From positions 372,001 to 436,000 of the forward strand of contig NZ_JACIJI010000001.1 in assembly GCF_014199335.1 (NCBI RefSeq): 64,000 nucleotides of DNA, written 5' to 3'. The translations under genes and the position numbers were made by a program. The notes beneath the pieces are model-generated. The model was given only the letters and a program-made list of their open reading frames with translations, made no database searches and was not told the DNA's origin. This stretch comes from Stakelama sediminis (GTDB lineage Bacteria > Pseudomonadota > Alphaproteobacteria > Sphingomonadales > Sphingomonadaceae). Each line of letters opens with the position of its first letter. The stretch's first letter is position 1. Below are positions 24,952 to 33,740 of this stretch, in pieces.

Positions 24952-27510
24952 GTGACCCAGCCCCAGTTCGCCGTCGACCTGACCAATTGCGATCGCGAAC
25001 CCATCCATCAGCTAGGAACGATACAGTCTTTCGGCTTCCTGCTCGCGCTGTCCGGCGACTGGCTGATCAAGCGTGCATCGGCCAATATCGGCGACGTGCT
25101 GGGCGTGGCGGCGGAAGATATTCTGGGCACGCCGGTCGCCGACCATATTGCCGAAAGCACTATCCACGCGCTTCGCAACCGGCTGACCATGCTACGCGGT
25201 GAAGATGCGGTGGAACGTGTTTTCGATCTCCCCCTCCGGGAGGGCGGCGAGCCCTATGATTTCGCGCTGCACATGATCGGCGATACGGTCATTCTGGAAG
25301 GCGAGCCCACCGGCGACGCGCAGCATACCGATACCGCCAGCGCAATCCGAGCGATGATGGCGCGGCTGGATCTGACCGGGGAACTGACCGCTTTTTACCG
25401 TGAAGGCGCCAGGCAGGTTCGCGCACTGACCGGTTTCGACCGGGTGATGATCTATCGCTTCGATCGCGACGGTTCGGGAATCGTTGTCGCCGAATCCGCG
25501 AAAGCAGGGATCGGCAGTTTCCTCGACCTGCGCTATCCGTCGAGCGACATTCCGCAACAGGCGCGTCAGCTTTACCTGCGCAACCCCTTTCGCATCATTG
25601 TCGATGTCGAAGATACACCGGTACCGATTGTCCCGCAGGTGGATGAAACCGGCACGCCACTGGATTTGTCGCTGTCGGTCACGCGATCGGTTTCGCCTAT
25701 TCATATCGAATATCTGCGCAACATGGGCGTCGGCGCCTCAATGTCGATTTCGATTATCGTTGAAGGCAAGCTCTGGGGCCTGTTCGCCTGCCACCATTAT
25801 TCCGCCAAACGCCCCACCTTTCAACGCCGGTCGATCGCCGAACTGTTCGGGCAGATGTTCGCGTTGAAACTGGAAAGCCGCGAACGTGCGGCAATGGCGA
25901 AATATGAACAGGACGCGCGTGCGATCAGCGACCGTCTGCTCGCCGCTGTCGCCAGTGATTCGACCCTGCTCGAACAGCCGGAATGGCTGGGGCAGATGCT
26001 GAGCAAGACCGTCCCGTGCGACGGCATTGCGATCTGGAATGACGGCCGGGTGGCGCATAGCGGCATTACTCCACCGCCCGAGGCACTCCCCGATATCGTC
26101 CGGCGCCTGAACGCCATGGCCGCGGGCCGCGTCTATGCGACCGACCATCTTGCCGGCATTCTGCCCCGCGCACAGGATTATGTCGATCAGGCATCCGGCC
26201 TGCTCGCCATTCCCATCTCCCGCACGCCCCGCGATTACGTCCTGCTGTTTCGACAGGAACGCATCCGCTCGGTCACCTGGGCGGGAGACCCGCATAAACC
26301 GGCGGAATACGGCCCGAACGGTCCGCGCCTGACTCCGCGCAAGAGTTTCGAGGCGTGGAGCGAGGAAGTACGCGGCCGTTCTCAGCCCTTTACCAACGCC
26401 GAACTGCGCGTTGCAGAAATGCTGCGGGTTTCGCTGATCGAAGTGGTCCTGCGCATGTCCGACGAGGCGCAGGAAGAGCGTGCTCGCGCTGCGGAACGAC
26501 AGGAATTGCTGATTGCCGAGCTCAATCACCGGGTGCGCAACATTTTGAGCCTGATCCGTGGGCTGGTGCGGCAAAGCCGTGACGGCACCACCGACCTTCC
26601 CGCCTATATCAACCTGCTGGAAGGACGGATCGAGGCACTGGCGCGCGCACATGACCAGATTACGCAGGATCATTGGGCGCCCGCCCCGATCCGCAATCTG
26701 CTCCGCACCGAAGCTGCTGCCTATCTGCACGGCAAGGCGGATCGGCTGAGGGTGGAAGGGCCGCTGGCCCTGTTCCGTCCGCAAGCCTTTTCGACCCTTG
26801 CACTGGTGATCCATGAACTGATTACCAACTCGGCGAAATACGGCGCCTTGTCGGACAATGGTGAGATCACCGTGACGATTGAGATCGACAATGTCGGTGA
26901 TTGCCTGATCCACTGGCGCGAACTGGGTGGCCCCGCCGTGCAACCGCCGACGCGGCAGGGGTTCGGCAGCACAATTATCCAGCGCTCCATTCCCTACGAT
27001 CTCGGCGGCAAAGCGGAGGTGCGCTATCCGCTGACCGGACTGGAAGCCGATTTCTGCGTTCCCGCACGCTACATCGTGTCCGGCGGCGAAGACATGCCGC
27101 ACATCATTCCGGCCGAAATCGACGATAGCAAGCCGGAAACAACGAAAGCGCCCGCCCTGAACGGCACCGCGCTGCTGGTCGAGGACAGCCTGATCATCGC
27201 CATGGATGTGGAGGATATTCTCACTCGGCTCGGCGTCGATCACGTTATCGTCGCGTCATCGGTGCCACAGGCGCTGGACGCCATCGAAACCCAAAGTATC
27301 GACTTTGGGCTGCTCGACATCAATCTGGGTACGGAAACGAGTTTGCCGATCGCCGACGCGTTGCTCGACCGCAAGGTGCCGTTCGTCTTTGCCAGCGGCT
27401 ATGGTGAACAGTTTAACGCACCTGCCCAGCATGCCGATGTCCGCATCCTGCAAAAGCCGTACACCGCCGCCAATATCGCCAGCATATTGAAAGTCCTGCT
27501 GGACGCATGA
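24952..27510 (+). CDS. Hybrid bacteriophytochrome: PAS-GAF-PHY, HWE-type histidine kinase, receiver
   Basis: 852 residues, a red/far-red photoreceptor. The biliverdin-attaching Cys is Cys13 in LTNCDREPIHQLGTIQSFGF, the GAF domain holds RVMIYRFDRDGSGIVVAES and LRYPSSDIPQQARQLYLRNP, and PHY follows to about residue 500. The kinase is of the HWE/HisKA_2 class: phospho-acceptor His526 in ELNHRVRNILSLIRGL and an ATP-site HELITNSAKYGALSD. A C-terminal receiver has Asp745 and phospho-acceptor Asp789 (LLDINLG). GTG 24952 lies two bases after the heme oxygenase stop; a TTG seven codons upstream is in frame but inside that gene. Confidence 0.93.
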   Translation: MTQPQFAVDLTNCDREPIHQLGTIQSFGFLLALSGDWLIKRASANIGDVLGVAAEDILGTPVADHIAESTIHALRNRLTMLRGEDAVERVFDLPLREGGEPYDFALHMIGDTVILEGEPTGDAQHTDTASAIRAMMARLDLTGELTAFYREGARQVRALTGFDRVMIYRFDRDGSGIVVAESAKAGIGSFLDLRYPSSDIPQQARQLYLRNPFRIIVDVEDTPVPIVPQVDETGTPLDLSLSVTRSVSPIHIEYLRNMGVGASMSISIIVEGKLWGLFACHHYSAKRPTFQRRSIAELFGQMFALKLESRERAAMAKYEQDARAISDRLLAAVASDSTLLEQPEWLGQMLSKTVPCDGIAIWNDGRVAHSGITPPPEALPDIVRRLNAMAAGRVYATDHLAGILPRAQDYVDQASGLLAIPISRTPRDYVLLFRQERIRSVTWAGDPHKPAEYGPNGPRLTPRKSFEAWSEEVRGRSQPFTNAELRVAEMLRVSLIEVVLRMSDEAQEERARAAERQELLIAELNHRVRNILSLIRGLVRQSRDGTTDLPAYINLLEGRIEALARAHDQITQDHWAPAPIRNLLRTEAAAYLHGKADRLRVEGPLALFRPQAFSTLALVIHELITNSAKYGALSDNGEITVTIEIDNVGDCLIHWRELGGPAVQPPTRQGFGSTIIQRSIPYDLGGKAEVRYPLTGLEADFCVPARYIVSGGEDMPHIIPAEIDDSKPETTKAPALNGTALLVEDSLIIAMDVEDILTRLGVDHVIVASSVPQALDAIETQSIDFGLLDINLGTETSLPIADALLDRKVPFVFASGYGEQFNAPAQHADVRILQKPYTAANIASILKVLLDA

Positions 27511-27541
27511 GGTAACTGGAAAACAATTGCGAAAAACGCAA

Positions 27542-27567
27542 ACGGCGCGGCGGTCCAGCCGCGCCGT
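27542..27567 (-). terminator. Terminator downstream of dnaJ
   Basis: A perfect 10-base-pair GC stem (27542-27551 with 27558-27567, 6-base loop). On the minus strand it is followed by TTTGCGTTTTTCGC, so it should end the dnaKJ transcript about 105 bases after dnaJ. It is also 31 bases after the phytochrome stop and could serve both. Confidence 0.75.
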
Positions 27568-27671
27568 GTCATCCGGACGAGCTTACACCGGCGCACCGCA
27601 TTTTCAGAGGGTAAATGCCGGAAGCTCGGAATGTCCTATTTGCAGACCGTCAGGACTATCAGGCGATAGTA

Positions 27672-28802
27672 TTACCCGCCCATCGCCTGTTTGATCTTCG
27701 CGAAAAATCCGGTCGATTGAGGGCATTCCTCCCCCGTTTCGGTTTCGCGGAACGCCTCCAGCAATTCACGCTGTTTCGCGGTCAGCTTGCGCGGCATCTC
27801 TACTTCGAGGTGCACGACCATGTCACCGCGCCCGCGGCCTTGCAACACCGGCATTCCGCCGCCACGCTGCCGCACTTCGCGACCCGACTGGGTGCCCGCC
27901 GCGATCTTGATCGGCACGGGATTGCCGTCGATACCGGGAATTTCGATCTCCCCGCCCAGCGCAGCAGTCGTGAAGCTGATCGGCGCGCGAGCATGCAGCG
28001 TCGTCCCTTCGCGCTCGAACAGCGCGTGGCGCTTGATATGCAGGAAAATATAAAGGTCGCCGGCAGGTGCGCCACGCGCGCCTGCTTCGCCTTCTCCATT
28101 CAGGCGGATGCGTGTGCCGTCATCGACGCCCGGCGGAATATTGACGGTCAGCGTTTTCGTCTTGTCGACCCGGCCCTCGCCGCGACATTCACCGCACGGC
28201 TCGGCAATCACCTGCCCTGCACCATGACAGGTCGGACAGGCTCGCTCGACCACGAAAAAGCCCTGTTGCGCACGCACTGCGCCCGCACCGCCACAGGTCT
28301 GACAGGTGCGCGCTGCCGTTCCCGGCGCTGCACCCGATCCCTGACAGGCATCGCATTGGCCCGACACATCGACGGTGATTTCCGTCGAGCGACCGTTGAA
28401 TGCGTCTTCCAGACTGATTTCCATATCGTAGCGCAGGTCGGCACCGCGCCGCGCCTGACGCTGGCCGCCACCGCGGCCGCCGCCCATGAATTCGCCGAAC
28501 ACGCTTTCGAAAATATCGCTGAACGCGCCGAAATCCTGCGCACCTGCACCGGCGCCGCCGCCCATGCCGCCATTCTGGAACGCGGCGTGACCGAACCGGT
28601 CATAGGCAGCCCGCTTCTGCGGGTCTTTCAGACAGTCATAGGCTTCGCTGACCGCCTTGAACTTCGCTTCGCTGTCCTTGCATCCGGCATTACGGTCCGG
28701 ATGGTATTTCATTGCCAGCTTGCGATAGGCCGACTTGATCGTTCCGTGATCCGCCGTCCGCTCGCAGCCGAGAATTTCGTAATAGTCTATTTCGGTGGTC
28801 AT
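27672..28802 (-). CDS. dnaJ: Chaperone DnaJ
   Basis: 376-residue Hsp40 co-chaperone that delivers clients to DnaK and triggers its ATPase. J-domain with the HPD motif (LAMKYHPDRNAGCKDSEAKF), a Gly/Phe-rich linker (GGMGGGAGAGAQDFGAF), four zinc motifs (CDACQGSG, CQTCGGAG, CPTCHGAG, CGECRGEG) and the C-terminal client domains. Start ATG 28802 (MTTEIDYYEILGCERTADHG); 25 in-frame codons upstream do not resemble the family. It lies 105 bases after dnaK. Confidence 0.97.
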   Translation of the reverse strand: MTTEIDYYEILGCERTADHGTIKSAYRKLAMKYHPDRNAGCKDSEAKFKAVSEAYDCLKDPQKRAAYDRFGHAAFQNGGMGGGAGAGAQDFGAFSDIFESVFGEFMGGGRGGGQRQARRGADLRYDMEISLEDAFNGRSTEITVDVSGQCDACQGSGAAPGTAARTCQTCGGAGAVRAQQGFFVVERACPTCHGAGQVIAEPCGECRGEGRVDKTKTLTVNIPPGVDDGTRIRLNGEGEAGARGAPAGDLYIFLHIKRHALFEREGTTLHARAPISFTTAALGGEIEIPGIDGNPVPIKIAAGTQSGREVRQRGGGMPVLQGRGRGDMVVHLEVEMPRKLTAKQRELLEAFRETETGEECPQSTGFFAKIKQAMGG

Positions 28803-28907
28803 ACTGCCCCGCCCGGAAACCTGCTCCGGCTCCGCCTGAGCGTCCCGATGCCAGAAGTCTCGCATCCATGGGGCCAATCAGACGAAGCCGGACAGTGTTT
28901 CATGGCT

Positions 28908-30836
28908 TTACGCCTTGTTGTCGTCCACCTCAGAGAATTCGGCGTCGACTACATCATCATCGCCTGCCGCCTCAGCTCCGGCACCGGCTGCGCCTGCGGC
29001 GCCCGCCGCACCTTCTGCGCCGGCCTCTGCCTGCTGCTTCTCATAGATCGCCTGACCCAGCTTCATCGCGACCTGGGCAAGCGCTTCGGACTTCGCCTTC
29101 ATCGCTTCGGCATCGTCGCTTTCAACGGCGCTCTTGGCTTCGGCAATCGCGCTTTCGATTTCCGACTTGAGCGAGGCGTCCACCTTGTCGCCATTTTCGG
29201 CAAGCTGCTTCTCGGTGGTGTGGATCAGGCTTTCGGCGTTGTTCTTCGCCTCAACCGCTTCACGCCGCTGCTTGTCGGCTTCAGCGAACTTCTCAGCGTC
29301 CTGCACCATCTGTTCGATGTCGTTGTCGGACAGGCCGCCCGACGCCTGAATGCGGATCTGCTGTTCCTTGCCGGTGCCCTTGTCCTTGGCCGACACATTG
29401 ACGATGCCGTTGGCGTCGATGTCGAACGTGACCTCGATCTGCGGCACGCCGCGCGGTGCAGGCGGGATACCGACCAGATCGAACTGGCCGAGCAGCTTGT
29501 TGTCGGCCGCCATTTCACGCTCGCCCTGAAACACGCGGATCGTCACCGCCTGCTGATTATCGTCAGCGGTGGAATAGGTCTGCGACTTCTTGGTCGGGAT
29601 CGTCGTGTTGCGGTCGATCATGCGGGTGAACACGCCACCCAGCGTCTCGATACCCAGCGACAGCGGCGTCACGTCGAGCAACAGCACGTCCTTGACGTCG
29701 CCCTGCAGCACGCCCGCCTGAATAGCGGCACCGATAGCGACGACTTCATCCGGATTCACGCCGACATGCGGTTCCTTGCCGAAGAAATCCTTCACGACCG
29801 AACGCACCTTGGGCATGCGGGTCATACCGCCGACCATCACGACTTCGTCGATTTCATTCGACTTCACACCGGCATCGGCCATCGCCTTTTTGCACGGCTC
29901 CAGCGTACGCTGAATCAGGCCCTCGACCAGCTTTTCAAGGTCGGCACGGCTGATCGTCTTGACCAGATGCTTGGGACCGTTCTGGTCGGCCGTGATGAAC
30001 GGCAGGTTGACCTCGGTCGACTGTGCGCTGGAAAGCTCGATCTTCGCCTTTTCAGCGGCTTCCTTCAGCCGTTGCAGCGCCAGCTTGTCCTTGGTGAGGT
30101 CGATGCCCTCGTCCTTCTTGAAGCCCTCGGCGAGATATTCGACGACCTTGGTGTCGAAATCCTCACCGCCCAGGAAGGTGTCGCCGTTGGTGGCCTTCAC
30201 CTCGAACACGCCGTCACCGACTTCAAGGATCGAGATATCGAACGTACCGCCGCCAAGGTCATAGACCGCGATCGTCTTGTTCTCGTTCTTCTCCAGCCCA
30301 TAGGCGAGCGCGGCAGCCGTCGGCTCGTTGATGATGCGCAGGACTTCCAGCCCCGCGATCTTGCCGGCATCCTTGGTTGCCTGACGCTGGGCGTCGTTGA
30401 AGTATGCGGGCACGGTGATGACCGCCTGCGACACGGTTTCGCCGAGATAGCTTTCGGCGGTTTCCTTCATCTTCTGCAGGATGAAGGCGGAAATCTGCGA
30501 CGGCGAATAATCCTCACCGCCCGCCTGCACCCAGGCATCGCCGTTCGAACCCTTGACGATGGTATAGGGCACCAGTTCGGTGTCCTTCTTCGTCACAGGA
30601 TCGTCGAAGCGGCGGCCGATCAGGCGCTTTACCGCAAAAACCGTATTGTCGGGATTGGTCACCGCCTGGCGCTTTGCCGGCTGACCGATCAGTCGCTCCC
30701 CATCCTTGGCGAATGCGACGATCGAAGGCGTGGTACGCGCGCCTTCCGCATTTTCGATCACCTTGGGCTTGCCACCCTCCATCACCGCTACGCAGCTGTT
30801 GGTGGTGCCGAGATCGATACCGATTACTTTAGCCAT
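28908..30836 (-). CDS. dnaK: Chaperone DnaK (Hsp70)
   Basis: 642 residues: ATPase domain starting [20 protein letters not shown], with [20 protein letters not shown] and [20 protein letters not shown], substrate domain and a helical lid ending in an Ala/Gly-rich tail and acidic [17 protein letters not shown]. Complete. An RpoH-type promoter lies upstream. grpE is not in the window. Confidence 0.98.
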   Translation of the reverse strand: MAKVIGIDLGTTNSCVAVMEGGKPKVIENAEGARTTPSIVAFAKDGERLIGQPAKRQAVTNPDNTVFAVKRLIGRRFDDPVTKKDTELVPYTIVKGSNGDAWVQAGGEDYSPSQISAFILQKMKETAESYLGETVSQAVITVPAYFNDAQRQATKDAGKIAGLEVLRIINEPTAAALAYGLEKNENKTIAVYDLGGGTFDISILEVGDGVFEVKATNGDTFLGGEDFDTKVVEYLAEGFKKDEGIDLTKDKLALQRLKEAAEKAKIELSSAQSTEVNLPFITADQNGPKHLVKTISRADLEKLVEGLIQRTLEPCKKAMADAGVKSNEIDEVVMVGGMTRMPKVRSVVKDFFGKEPHVGVNPDEVVAIGAAIQAGVLQGDVKDVLLLDVTPLSLGIETLGGVFTRMIDRNTTIPTKKSQTYSTADDNQQAVTIRVFQGEREMAADNKLLGQFDLVGIPPAPRGVPQIEVTFDIDANGIVNVSAKDKGTGKEQQIRIQASGGLSDNDIEQMVQDAEKFAEADKQRREAVEAKNNAESLIHTTEKQLAENGDKVDASLKSEIESAIAEAKSAVESDDAEAMKAKSEALAQVAMKLGQAIYEKQQAEAGAEGAAGAAGAAGAGAEAAGDDDVVDAEFSEVDDNKA

Positions 30837-30923
30837 AGTTCCTCTTGTGGCCCCCGGATTACAAAATAGTCCAATACCAAATGGTCACGCCCATCATGCG
30901 GCACGCAACCGTTCCGTTCAGCG

Positions 30924-30951
30924 ATATAGGTGGGGTTCGCCTTGCCGCAAG
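30924..30951 (-). promoter_or_regulatory. Probable RpoH (heat-shock sigma) promoter of dnaK
   Basis: On the minus strand CTTG (30951-30948) is separated by 17 bases from CCTATAT (30930-30924). This matches the alphaproteobacterial RpoH pattern CTTG-N17-CYTATNT closely. It lies about 90 bases before the dnaK start. Confidence 0.75.
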
Positions 30952-31003
30952 ATCATCGTGACGATAGGAAATTACACTTTCCCGATTTGGGAGGGGATTT
31001 GCC

Positions 31004-31462
31004 ATGCGCCACGTGACTGCCGCCATCGCCCTGTGTGTGCTCGCGGCCTGCCATCCGCTTGCCGAAAAGCCGACCGTCGATCATGGCTGGATACGCCTCG
31101 CCGCCGTGTCGGGCCGACCGGCCGCGGCCTATTTCACCATGCATGGCGGACAGCAGGACGATGCGCTGTTGTCGGTATCGACGCCGATTGCCAACAAGGT
31201 CGAACTGCATGAAAGCATGAAAACCGGTGGCGATGACGGCGCTCCGATGATGATGACGATGAAAGCCATCAGGCAGGTTGCGGTCCCGGCGGGCGAAACG
31301 GTGAAGTTCGCGCCGGGCGGACGGCACGCCATGCTGTTCGACGTATCGCCCAAAATACAGGCAGGTGACACCGCACCGCTGACCCTGCATTTCGCCAGTG
31401 GGACGAATGTGCAGGTCAGCGCGAAAGTGATCGCGGCAGGCGATCCGGCACCAAAGGGGTGA
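31004..31462 (+). CDS. PCu(A)C-type copper chaperone, lipoprotein
   Basis: A 152-residue periplasmic copper-binding protein. The N terminus MRHVTAAIALCVLAACHPLA has a lipobox (LAAC). The Cu(I) site follows the H-M-x10-M-x21-H-x-M idea: VELHESMKTGGDDGAPMMMT and then PGGRHAMLFDV. Such proteins deliver copper to cytochrome oxidase. The hallmark opening DHGWIRLAAVSGRPAAAYF is also present. Single gene, no cox gene nearby. Confidence 0.9.
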   Translation: MRHVTAAIALCVLAACHPLAEKPTVDHGWIRLAAVSGRPAAAYFTMHGGQQDDALLSVSTPIANKVELHESMKTGGDDGAPMMMTMKAIRQVAVPAGETVKFAPGGRHAMLFDVSPKIQAGDTAPLTLHFASGTNVQVSAKVIAAGDPAPKG

Positions 31463-31483
31463 CCACGGTTATTCCCGATACCC

Positions 31484-31519
31484 CGTCATTGCGAGGAGCG
31501 CAGCGACGAAGCAATCCAG
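31484..31519. repeat. REP-like element (single arm)
   Basis: Contains CGTCATTGCGAGGAGCGCAG and ends GAAGCAATCCAG. The same family occurs as a two-armed inverted copy at 62793-62876. It lies between the copper chaperone gene and the convergent RNase T2 gene. The rest of the gap has no recognisable feature. Confidence 0.75.
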
Positions 31520-31598
31520 CCACCTGTCCGAGATAGACTGAAATGGGTCGCTACGGTGGATCGCTACGGGCCTGCGACCCTTGCGATGACATTGCCCC

Positions 31599-32312
31599 TT
31601 ACCGCGCCCCGCGCCAGATCTTGACGCGCGCGGTGGCGGGCGCCCCTGCCTCCTTGCAGCGCTTGTAGCGGAAGCGAGTGTCGAGGCAGAGCCAGACCTC
31701 CTCCAGCCAGCCCTTGCGGTTTGTCCGCACCTTCAGCATGTCGGGCGAGATGCCGGGATTGGCCTGCGCAAAGGCTGCGGCGAACTGCCCCACGGTCAGC
31801 GTCCTGCGATGCGACAGCGCCTGCATGTTCGGATAGCGCAGTTTCGCATACAACCCCGTCGAACGCTTGAAATAGGCTTGCGGGCTGATCCCCATACAGG
31901 TGCCGTGCTTGGCATATTCATGCTGGAGCAAATTGGCCGACGGCGTGGCGCACAGATTGCGCCGCACCACGCGCGGCGGCAGGATCGCGGTCGAGCGGCA
32001 ATATTGCGGCCAGCTCTTGCCTTGCCCATCGGGCCACAACCCGTGCAGCGTGAAGCCGAAGCTGTTCTCACTCCCGCACATAAAACCCGAAAAACCGTCG
32101 CCTGCGCGTTCGTGACAGCTTTGCGGCGCCCAGATCAGCGCCAGCGTATAGCCGCCGACAGGCATGATCCGCCGGGGCTGGCGCGGCGACGGCAGCGCCG
32201 GTTCGGGCACCGGCAGTGTCTGCGGAATCTTGCAGCTATAGGCTTGCGCGGACGCGGCCTGCGGCAGGATCGCCGCGGTCAGTGCCGCAGCCAGCCCGAA
32301 TGTGACTTTCAT
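31599..32312 (-). CDS. Ribonuclease T2 family protein, exported
   Basis: 237 residues with a signal peptide (MKVTFGLAAALTAAILPQAA). Both catalytic blocks are intact: CAS1 GFTLHGLWPDGQGKSWPQYC and CAS2 HEYAKHGTCMGI, providing the two His. Paired cysteines suggest disulfides. It degrades RNA outside the cytoplasm. The start overlaps the stop of the upstream membrane protein gene by ATGA. Confidence 0.93.
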   Translation of the reverse strand: MKVTFGLAAALTAAILPQAASAQAYSCKIPQTLPVPEPALPSPRQPRRIMPVGGYTLALIWAPQSCHERAGDGFSGFMCGSENSFGFTLHGLWPDGQGKSWPQYCRSTAILPPRVVRRNLCATPSANLLQHEYAKHGTCMGISPQAYFKRSTGLYAKLRYPNMQALSHRRTLTVGQFAAAFAQANPGISPDMLKVRTNRKGWLEEVWLCLDTRFRYKRCKEAGAPATARVKIWRGAR

Positions 32313-32749
32313 TCGAAGGTTTCCGTCGTTTCCGCTTCCGTCGGCGTCTTTTCGAACCAGGCTTTCGCATCGGGGCGGAACAGCATGATCACCGCCAGCG
32401 TCTGCAACACGATGCCGACAACCTGCAAAACCCCGGGAATGCCGACAGGAAGCTTACCGCCGACCAATGAGATCAGCCAGAACACCAGACCAATTCCATA
32501 GAAGATCGCCACAATCCAGCGCGCGACGTTGCTCGCCTTGCGTGCCGCAAAATACCACAGCACCGCCGTGATGATCAGGCTGATCGCGATGCCCGCGACC
32601 ATCATTGCCGGAAAAAACTGCAACGCTACCGGATTGGCGGCTGCCATCTGCGCCTTGGTATCGTTCCATGCCAGCGCGGTTTCGGCAATGCTGACGACAA
32701 AAGACAGCCAGTAAAAAATCTCAAACCGGACAATGGATTGCGGACGCAT
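32309..32749 (-). CDS. Hypothetical four-helix membrane protein
   Basis: 146 residues from ATG 32749, with ribosome binding site ggggag. Four hydrophobic segments: RFEIFYWLSFVVSIAETAL, FPAMMVAGIAISLIITAVLW, ARWIVAIFYGIGLVFWLISL and VLQVVGIVLQTLAVIMLF, and an acidic tail EKTPTEAETTETFE. It is translationally coupled to RNase T2 (ATGA). No named family recognised. Confidence 0.7.
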   Translation of the reverse strand: MRPQSIVRFEIFYWLSFVVSIAETALAWNDTKAQMAAANPVALQFFPAMMVAGIAISLIITAVLWYFAARKASNVARWIVAIFYGIGLVFWLISLVGGKLPVGIPGVLQVVGIVLQTLAVIMLFRPDAKAWFEKTPTEAETTETFE

Positions 32750-32817
32750 CAAATTTCTCCCCCTGCGTATAATCGTTGCTACCGCGCTTTATCGTCCCGC
32801 GCCAACCCCCAACCGGA

Positions 32818-33678
32818 TCAGGCAGCGTAAAAATCAAGGCCGATGTCTGCGGCAGGGGCCGACTGGGTCAGCCTGCCGACGCTGATATAGGTAACCCCGG
32901 TTTCCGCAATTGCGCGAATGGTTTCCAGCCGCACCCCGCCCGATGCTTCGGTCGGCACGCGCCCGCCGACCAGCGTCACCGCACCGCGCAGGATAGAAGG
33001 CTCCATATTATCGAGCAGCAAATGGGTGGCGCCCGCCGCAAGCGCGGGCTCGATCTGGTCCACCCGGTCGACCTCGACAATGATCTCGGCAATCCCGGCA
33101 TCGACCGCGCGGCGCACTGCTTCGGCCACCGATCCGGCAACCGCAATATGATTGTCCTTGATCATCGCCGCGTCCCACAGCCCCATGCGATGGTTCTTCG
33201 CACCGCCCATGCGGGTCGCATATTTTTCCAGCACCCGCAGCCCCGGCAGCGTCTTGCGCGTGTCCAGCAGCGTCGCGCCGGTGCCGCGAATGCGATCGAC
33301 ATAGGCGCGCGTCATCGTCGCGATGCCCGACAGATGCTGCACCGTGTTGAGCGCGGAGCGCTCCGCCGTCAGCATCGCCCTGCCCCGTCCGTTCAGCCGC
33401 ATCAGGTCGGCCCCGGGCTGCACGCTGCCCCCGTCGGTGACCAGCGATTCGACCTCAACCTCCGGGTCGAGCGTCCGAAAGAATGCGACGGCGACCGGCA
33501 GGCCCGCGACGGTGATCGCATCGCGGCTGTCCATCGTACCGGTAAAGCGCGCATCCGCCGGAATTACCGCGTCGGAGGTAATATCCCCGCGTTCGCCCAG
33601 ATCCTCGGCCAGCGTCGAACGGACAAAAGCCTCTATGTCGAATCCATCAAGCTGGAAGGCAGGCTGATCATGCGGCAT
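32818..33678 (-). CDS. nadC: Nicotinate-nucleotide pyrophosphorylase (carboxylating)
   Basis: QPRTase of de novo NAD synthesis, 286 residues, converting quinolinate and PRPP to nicotinate mononucleotide. Landmarks: EDLGERGDITSDAVIPADAR, ERSALNTVQHLSGIATMTRA, DTRKTLPGLRVLEKYATRMG, GGAKNHRMGLWDAAMIKDNH and the C-terminal EASGGVRLETIRAIAETGV. nadA and nadB are not in the window. Confidence 0.97.
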   Translation of the reverse strand: MPHDQPAFQLDGFDIEAFVRSTLAEDLGERGDITSDAVIPADARFTGTMDSRDAITVAGLPVAVAFFRTLDPEVEVESLVTDGGSVQPGADLMRLNGRGRAMLTAERSALNTVQHLSGIATMTRAYVDRIRGTGATLLDTRKTLPGLRVLEKYATRMGGAKNHRMGLWDAAMIKDNHIAVAGSVAEAVRRAVDAGIAEIIVEVDRVDQIEPALAAGATHLLLDNMEPSILRGAVTLVGGRVPTEASGGVRLETIRAIAETGVTYISVGRLTQSAPAADIGLDFYAA

Positions 33679-33740
33679 CGCAATTTCCTTTCATGGCGCG
33701 ACACGCCGATGGCATATCGCGTACGGACGCGACAGCCCCT

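Noticed and set aside
25738..27243. A 501-codon frame on the minus strand opposite the phytochrome.
   Set aside because: Antisense shadow of a convincingly annotated gene; no family pattern and no start signal.
27615..30869. A 1084-codon open frame on the plus strand opposite dnaJ and dnaK.
   Set aside because: It is the antisense shadow of the two chaperone genes, whose codon bias in GC-rich DNA leaves the complementary frame open. The translation is rich in His, Arg and Leu, matches no known pattern and has no ribosome binding site.
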